Shown here: in pieces, positions 1 to 7,500 of the stretch | Layout: the number at the start of each line of letters is the position of its first letter | Numbering within the stretch: the first letter of the stretch is position 1 | Assembly: GCA_001662425.1 (NCBI GenBank) | Contig: BDDC01000861.1 | Coordinates: 12,150 to 34,355, forward strand | Direction: 5' to 3' | DNA: 22,206 nucleotides | Source: Chlamydomonas sphaeroides | Lineage: Eukaryota; Chlorophyta; Chlorophyceae; Chlamydomonadales; Chlamydomonadaceae | Position numbers and translations under genes: made by a program | The notes under the pieces: model-generated | Told to the model about the DNA's origin: nothing | The model's input: the letters and a program-made list of their open reading frames with translations, nothing else | The model's database searches: none

Positions 1-1548
1 GAGCCCTGCTCCCACGGCTCGCTGGCCTTTGCGAGGGGCCGCTGCGTGCTGGCCGTGGGAGGCTACATTCCGCAGCTGAGGGTGAGCGACAGACAGACAG
101 CACAGCCGTGTGCGCCGGGGCCAGTCGCTGTGCTCGCCGCTGTGTTGCCGACGAGCTCCACATGGGCATGGGCCCCTGGGCCCTACCCCGCCCCGGGCTT
201 GGGCGGCGTCAGAATGCGTATGGGCCCGCGGAACTGCGCGAATCGCTCGCCGTCGGCGGCGTTCGTGCAAGTGCGCTCTGTGGTCTGCACACCACACGGC
301 GAACACATCATCTTGCCAATCGCTCCCCCCCCAACGCCTTGCAGCTGCTCATCCGGCCCGAGTTTAAGGCCACGCTGCCCATGTCGGCGGTGCGCGCCCT
401 GCCGCTGCCCGGCTCCGATGTGGCCTGGCGGAGGCGCGACCGGGCCCTGACGCCCACCGCCGCGGCAGTGGCCGCGGCGCAGTCCCCCGGCGCCGCCGCC
501 GCCGCCGCCCGGACCGTCAGCCGCCGCGGCGGCGCCGTCGAGCCGTGCAGCCCGGAGCTCTGCCCTTACGCCACCCGCCGCCCGGCGTCGGTGCTGCTGC
601 CGGCGGCGTCGGCGGCGCCAGTCGTAAATGCGGCGGCGGCGGCGGCGGCGGAGAGCAGCGCCACGTCCGCGGAACAGGGGGCAGTGGCGGCGGCGGCAGA
701 GGCGGCAGGGGAGGGGGATGAGGAGTTTGTGTGGGTGAATCACACACCACTGTCGCCCGGTTCCAACCTGGCGGGGGCGCTCAATTCGCAGTGAGTATGG
801 GCTACCGATTTTCTTTGGTTACTTGTATTTATCCATGATGGGCCGCATATGAATTTTTTGATACTATGAGCTTTAACATAAGATTGGCAGCCCTAAACAG
901 GCGGGTGCCGCCCACGTATTGCGAAGCCTCGCTCCGTAAGGTGGAGCAGCTCCGACACAGCAGTGGTCATATTGTGGCATCAGCCCACGTTGCTAGCTTC
1001 TAACCGCTCTGCAGCTGCTTCCCGTACCGCTGATCTGCCGTACCGTACCGCTGCCGTACCGCAGCGCGCACCCGATCGCGCAGTACCTGGGCTACGAGCT
1101 GCTGGCCTACCTGGCCTCGCCCGACCGGTACGGCAGCGACGAGCCGGAGCCGCTACTGCAGACGGTTGCACCCGTACGGGAGAAGCTGGTCGGGCTGGGC
1201 GCGCTCGACCAGTGGGCGGCGGCCGGGTACGACACTGGACTCATGGCGGACGCTATGACGAGCGCCATCCCCTTCACGAGACATCACCCCAACCGCGCAT
1301 GGGACCTGCGCATGCCGTACCACATGCCGTACTACGAGGCCATGAACGAGATTGTACAGGGTATAACTAACGGCTCCATAACCGTTGACCTCGAGCTATC
1401 AGCGACGATTGCGAACGGCACCGCCGGCGCCGCCGCCGCCGGCGGCGGCCTGCAGCCGACATCGCCGACGGCCAGCCCACCGCCGCTGCTGCTGTCGGCG
1501 GCGCTGCGGCGAGGGCAGGCCGCGCTGGAGGCCTTGTACGACCCCGAG
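1..1548 (+). other. Ectodomain exons of the cyclase: solute-binding-protein-like (SBP_bac_1 type) C-terminal half
   Basis: Exons 1-81, 345-790 and 1065-1548 encode the part before the membrane helix. Seen: LAVGGYIPQL near the window start; an Ala-rich insert about 470-700; then AHPIAQYLGYELLAYLASP, a block reading HHPNRAWDLRMPYHMPYYEA followed by MNEIVQGI, and a final helix ALRRGQAALEALYD. The order (HPN with a YYEA helix, then a closing helix with a Gln and Leu pattern) matches the end of family 1 extracellular solute-binding proteins, which are known to be fused to cyclases in Chlamydomonas. The inference is a ligand-binding sensor outside the cell; the ligand is unknown. The N-terminal half and any signal peptide lie outside the window. 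The 791-1064 junction is supported by phase (2 then 1) and by the acceptor at 1063-1064. Confidence 0.6.
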
Positions 1549-4500
1549 GTGGGTTAGAGCGTACCCCAAACAGCCCTTCAATCCATGCCACATTGCGTCG
1601 TGCGTCTGCACATATCAGTTGCCGTACGACATGCCGCCGCCGCCGCCGCCACTGCGCCGCGCTGCGCCCCAGGCATTCCGCGCCAAGTTCGTCAACTCCA
1701 GCGACTCCACGCACTCCAGCGACGGGTCCGACGGCAACACAGCAGACGCCGCGGCGCCAGGTGGGCTGTGTCCGTGGGCCGTGTGGGCACCGCCGCACCG
1801 CCGCGCAGCCGCACCGCCTGCCGCCGTGCGCGGTTACCGGTGGCCGGTGCGTGGTCCATGGCCGCCGATGCCACGGCTCGTGTGTCGGTTGCACAAGGAC
1901 CCATGGGCCGGCTCGGTGGCGTCAACGTCCGCGTTGCCTGGCGGTGCATTGGCCGTGTTGTGTGCGTCGTGGCCGGTCGTGGGGCAGAGTAGCCGCGGTT
2001 TGTAGGCCTGTGTGGGTCAGCAAGTGGGCGCATGAGCGCATGGGCACACCTTGTGGCTGCCGTGGAGGAGATGGGCCATCCTGATCTGGGCCACGGCGCG
2101 ACGGCTGCCTCGCTTGGGGCCAGGCGATTCAAACAGCTGAGGCAGCTGAGGCGGGCCTCTCTTGCCGTGTTACCGCCATTTTTACGTCCTCCGCAGCCGC
2201 TGGTTCCAGCGACGGCGGCGGCGGCGGCCGCGACGGCCTCCGTTCGGGCGTGCTGGCGGCGGCGCTGGTGGTATCGTTCCTGGCGCTGGCGGCGCTGGCG
2301 ACGGCGGGCGTGGTGCTGTGGTGGCGGCAGCGGCGGCGCAGCAGCGCGGGGAGCGCAAGGTGGGGGCCGCTTGGGATGGGGCCTGGGGCCTGGGGCGGTG
2401 GGGCGGTGGGGCGGTGGGGCGGTGGGGCGGGTGCGCGGAGGGCCCCCTCGGGCCGACTGCTGCCGGGGGCATGCTGCCTTCCCTTCGTGCGTCCCAGCCG
2501 GCGGCCCCATCTGTGCCTCCGCACGCACGGAGGGCGCAGGGAGGAGTTGCTGCCCCGCTCCCTACCCGGCATCGCACCACACGATGTCCCTCCCGGCCCT
2601 TGATGTCCTGCCTCCTGCTGATGCCCCGCCTCCTCATATCCCGGCGCCCGATGTCCCTCCCGGCCCTTAATGTCCTGCCTCCTGCTGATGCCCCGCCTCC
2701 TCGTATTGCGGCGCCCGATGTCCCTCCCGGCCCCTGTTCTCCCGCCCCGCCCCATGGGTACCTTTCAGGGACTGGGTCCGCTGGCACACGGAGGGCGGCG
2801 GAGCAAGGCAGCCGCTCGAGGGCCCGCCGCGGGGCGTGGCGCTGGTGGTAACCGACATCCAGGTGCGGGCAGTTGGTAATTGTTGGCGGTTGGCTGTTGT
2901 TAGCATGCCACGAAGCTGAAGCAACGGCACGCGAAGAGTCCTGAAACTACCTCCGCAACCGCCAACTAGAAGCCTGGCCGACCGGCATGGACACGCTCAC
3001 GTACGGCCCTCCCCCGGCCCCCCACCCCTGCCCCAGGACTCGATGGCCGGCTGGGAGGCGCTGCCCGCTGACGTCATGTCGTCGGCCCTGCAGCTGCACC
3101 ACGCCTGCATCCGGCTGCTGCTGGTGGAGCACGGCGGCTACGAGAGCTCCACAGAGGTGGGTCTGGTGGGGGAGGGAAGGGGGAGGGAGGGGGCGGGAGG
3201 GGGCGGGGATGTAGGCTTGCCGCTCCATGTCGCCCCTGTCCCCCTCCACCCCTGTCCCCCTTCCTCCCCTCCTCCCCCCCCCAGGGCGACTCGTTCATCC
3301 TGGCCTTCCGCTGCGTGCGGCATGCGGCGGCCTTCGCACTGGACCTGCAGGTGGGGGTAGGGATGGGGGGATGGGGGAGGTGGAGGGCAGGGGCAGGGGG
3401 CGACATGGGGACGAGGGGGTGCCTCGGCTGGAAGGGAGCATGCCTCATGGGCCGGCCACTTGCGCTAGCCCTTGCTCGCATTGACCTCCCTTACCGTCCC
3501 TCCCTTTCTCTCTCCCTCCCTACTTTCCCTTTCTCTCAGGCACAGCTGCTGCTGCTGCCGTGGCCGCAGCAGCTGCTGGCAGACGAGGTGGGGGCGAGGG
3601 GTCGCGGCATGGGGCTTGTGGTGGGTTGTCGTCGTGGGCTAGCACGCTAGCCGGCATGCTGCCTGTTGCACGCACCATTCGCATTCGCTGCGCCTCGAGG
3701 CCAGCGGCACACAAACCACCGCCGCATCACACTGCACACGCGCCGTACCGCATGCCGTACCCCCTGCCGTACACCTGCCGCGCACGCAGGCGTACGGCAC
3801 CATCACGGCCGATCTGCCCGACGGGTTCCCCTTTGCCGCCGGCTGATCGCTCTTGCCGCCGCCACCACCGCCGCCAGCAGCCGCGGAGGGCGCCGGCGCC
3901 GGCGCCGGCAGCTCCTCCCAGCACGCGACCGGTCCGGTCTGGCCCTGGACGCACACGGGGATGAGCGCGTTGCACAGCGCCGCGGCCGGGGACGGCCCCT
4001 CAGAGGGGCTGTCGGGGTCGTGGCTGCAGCGGCGGCGCCACCGCGGGCCCCTGTCGCCGGGGGCTCGGGGCCCAAGGGCATCGTTAGACCAGCAGCTGCG
4101 GACAGCCTCGCTGGCGTCCCTGCCGGAGCTGCTAGTCGCGCCCTCCTCGCCATCGTGCACGGCGTTGATGTACGGCGGCGCGCCGAGGGCGGCGTTGGCG
4201 GCGGCGGCGACGGCCGCGCGGCCGCAGTCGGCGCTCGCCGCTAGCTGCGGGCGCGGCCCTGCCCAAGCTGCTGGCTGGACGGTGGAGCCGGCGGCAGCCG
4301 CCGCAGCTGACGGCATGGGGCTGACAGCGGCGCAGCGGCGGCCCCGGTCCTCGGCAGCGGTGGTGGGGTGGTTGGGAGAGCCCGCCACGCCGCCGCCGCT
4401 GGCGGCGCCGCCCGAGCTGCTCGCACCGCCGTCGTCGTCCTCGTGTACGGCAGAACCGTACGGCAGCGCGTCGCAGACGGCAGCGGTGCCGTCAAGCTCG

Positions 4501-7500
4501 GTGGCGGCGCTGCTGCTCGGCCCCCAGCCGGCGCCCTTGCTGTCGGCCGCACCACCGGCAGCAGCGACGACCACTCGTTTGGCACCTAACAGCGACAGCA
4601 GCGCCGCCGCCGCCACCCCTGCCGCTGCTGCCACCAACGCCGCCGCCGCCGCCAACGCCGCCGACGCCAGGCAGAACATCCTGTCACATCTGTTGATCGC
4701 CAGCAGCGCCAGCGGTGTGGCAGCCGGCGTCGGCAGCAGCTGTGTGGTTGGCTACGGCTCATCACATGGGCATGTGGCTGCGCCGTCGTCACCATCGGTG
4801 GTGTCGGGGCTGGAGATGGCTGCCTGGCCATCGTCGGCACCGCAGGTGCCAGCGGCGGAGACGCTGTTGCGGCTGCTGCCGTCACCACCGCCGCAGGCCC
4901 AGGATGTGGCGACCTGGATTGCACCTCCAGCTGCCGCCGATAGCCTAGCCCCGGCAGTCGTCAGCAGCAACACTTGGGCCGGCAGCGGTGCGAAATGGTT
5001 GCCGACGGCAACAGCACTGCCGTCTGCTTGGCAGCTCGAAGTAGCCAACTCGGGACTGGCAGGCAGCGGGCCAGGCAGCACGCGCGGCACGGGGTCGGGC
5101 TCAGCACACTCAGCACGCATGCTCAGCACGGGCGTGGCGCGCCTGATCACGGCGGCGGGCTGGGGTGCGCAGGCAGGGCACAGCATGCACAGCACAGCAC
5201 GGCCTGCCACAGCGGGCATGCTGCCCATGCTGCGGCCGACCCCGGCCGATGCACCGCCCCGCGGCCCCTCGCAACCGCAGCTCAGCCGGCACAAGCACAT
5301 GTACGACAACCTCACCCAACCGCTGTCGTACATGCCGTACACGAACGAGCGGACCACGTTTAGTCAGCTGCTGCAACGCGCGGCAGTGCGGGGTGCTCCA
5401 TTTCGCACCCACACACAGCTGCACTCGCGCTGGGGCGACCGCCGCGGCTCCGTCCATTCTCCAGCGGAACCTTCCTCCGAAAGGCTGCTGGCTCGGCTGC
5501 GGGCGCCGCCTCCGATGCCGCGACCTCGCCGCGGCGCGCCGCCAGCGGCAGCGGCCCCGACCCCGCTTCTGGCGGGCAGGTGCTTTCATCAGCGATGCCG
5601 CCGCTGCAGGCACGTGGCAGCACCAGCTCAAACGGCGAGGGCGAGGGCGGGGGCGAGGGCCACGGCACGCATGCGCTGCTGTCATCCGCGCTCTCTACCA
5701 TGTTGCCAACGATGTTGCCAACGATGGTGCCAACGATGTTGCCAACGATGGTGCCAACGATGGTAGCCTCGCCTGCGGCCGAGGTGGGCTGCGGCAAGGG
5801 CATGGCGGCGGTGTTCAGGTGCGTGCAGGGGCCTGCGGGCTGTGTGCTCCAGTGCTAGGTAGAACAGAACCCCACGGTGTGTGCGTGTGCGTGCTGATTC
5901 TTCTGCTGATCATAATAGAGTAACACACACGGCTTGTTTGTGCACACAGTCAGCACCGGCGGCGGCAAGAGTCCAGGGGTTGTGTGTTATGTGTGTACGT
6001 TGGGTTGCTTGCGTTCCTCACACCAGCTGATGGCGGGCCCCGACATCGCCACCGCCGTCCCTTGCGTCAGGGGCCTGCGCGTGCGCGTGGGCGTCTCCTG
6101 GGCCTGCCCCACCCCGGGCGTGGAGCTGTGCTACAACGCCGCCGCCGCGCGCATGGTGTACGGCGGTCCCTGCCTGGCGGCCGCCAAGGCCGTGGCGGAC
6201 GTAGCGCACGGGTGCGGTGGGGGGGGGCTGAGGGGGCTGGGGGGCCCGAGGGTTGCATTCAGGGCCTGGGCCTGCTCGTGTCAGCAGCCCGCTGCAACAG
6301 CCGGCTGCAACACAGCTGCTGTGTGCCGCGTTCTGTGCTGTGCGCTGTGCGCTGTTGCAGGGGCCAGGTGGTGCTGAGCAGTGCGGCGCTGGAGCAGCTG
6401 GAGGCGGAGGGCGCGCCCGGGGGAGCCATGGTGCGTGTGTGTGCGTGTCGTGCGTGTCGTGTGGTGTGGCGTGTGTTTCTGCTCAAGTGGACCGCTGCCT
6501 GGCGGAGCCATGGCAGCTTGTGCACTTGGCAGCCGAGCAGTACAATGAGGTTCGCCAGCAGTCTTGCAGCCGCTTACGACACACACGACACGCACGGCAT
6601 TCACAACACACGACACGTACGGCATGCAACGAAGACATGTGGCATACCCATGCGTGTGCCCCCTTACTATGTGTGTGCCGTCTCGTGCTCACGGCCGCCC
6701 CCTCGCCGACCGCCCCAACCTCCTCCGCCCCACTGCAGCTCCTGCACATTGCGTCCTTTGCGCTCCCAAGAAACACCAGCGGCGGCCAGCGCAGCGCCCT
6801 CCACGCCTCCCACAGCGCCCTGCCGCTCCTGCCGCACAGCCCCAGCAGCGTGCGTGCCAGTAGCGCCGGCCACATCCGCACCTCGGCGCCACTGGTGGGC
6901 GCATCTTGCGGACAGCCGCGCCCGCCGTCCGGCTGGCAGCTGCTGTCGGACCTGTACGGGGCGCCCATGGGACGAGTGTCGTACGTTGTCGTACAGGTGC
7001 GCCGCCGGCAGCCAGGCCTGCGCTCCTCGGCATCCGCAGTATACATAGACTTCTTCATCTCACACCCCGTTTGCTCGCTCGCCACGCCCCCCGTAGGTGC
7101 CGGCCGCTGCCGCGCTGCTCGCCTGGAACTCGGCGCTTGCGGTTCAGGCCCTTCGCACGTACCGGGAGGCCGCCGAGTCGGTGCTGCTGGCAGAGCGCGA
7201 GCGGCCACCGCCGTGGGCTGGCGCTGGCGACGAGCGCAAGGGGACGCCAGCGTATCTGGTGAGTGCCGGGCGCCTTCCTGCTGCGGCCGTATCCTGCTGC
7301 TGCTGCTCACCTGCGCTCGGAGCCCTGCCGCCCCTTCCCGGTCTCCTGTATGCCCGGACCTTCAGGCCCCGCCGCACCCCAGCCAGCCGCCCGGCACGCT
7401 GCTGGCGGCCTTCGGCACCGCCGCAGCGGCCGTGCGCTGGGCCGAGGGCCTGCGGCTGGAGCTGCTGGCGGCGCCGTGGCACCAGGTGCGATATCATGGA

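Larger units (their letters stand above)
3790..5818 (+). other. Long low-complexity linker of the first cyclase domain; exon structure unresolved
   Basis: After the exon ending at 3587 the best acceptor (AG at 3788-3789) leads in frame to AYGTITADLPDGFPFAAG and then TGA at 3844-3846. Downstream, the same frame is open from 3847 to 5766, rich in Ala, Ser, Pro and Gly. The exon that joins to the next domain half is in another frame (open 5364-5818): it ends in EVGCGKGMAAVF and splices at 5818 to give FRGLRVRVGV, a family hallmark. So at least one intron, probably ending near the AG at 5366-5367 or 5463-5464, lies between the two frames. Either the 3790 exon is wrong and its TGA is intronic, or the gene is broken here. 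Diverged internal repeats and a 12-base tandem array lie inside. Confidence 0.5.

Noticed and set aside
1692..2787. Long minus-strand frames over the cyclase stalk and membrane exons
   Set aside because: They are antisense to well-phased exons and to tandem repeats, and encode Arg/Pro-rich sequence typical of GC shadow frames.
3844..3846. In-frame TGA read as selenocysteine
   Set aside because: Green algae do have selenoproteins, but this position lies in a low-complexity linker with no redox context and no selenocysteine element is in sight; a missed intron or frameshift is simpler.
3639..4679. Long minus-strand open frame (346 residues) with a hydrophobic start
   Set aside because: It overlaps the cyclase linker, lacks splice or family support, and is interrupted at about 4752. 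Its third positions coincide with those of the plus frame, so its apparent codon signal can be a shadow.
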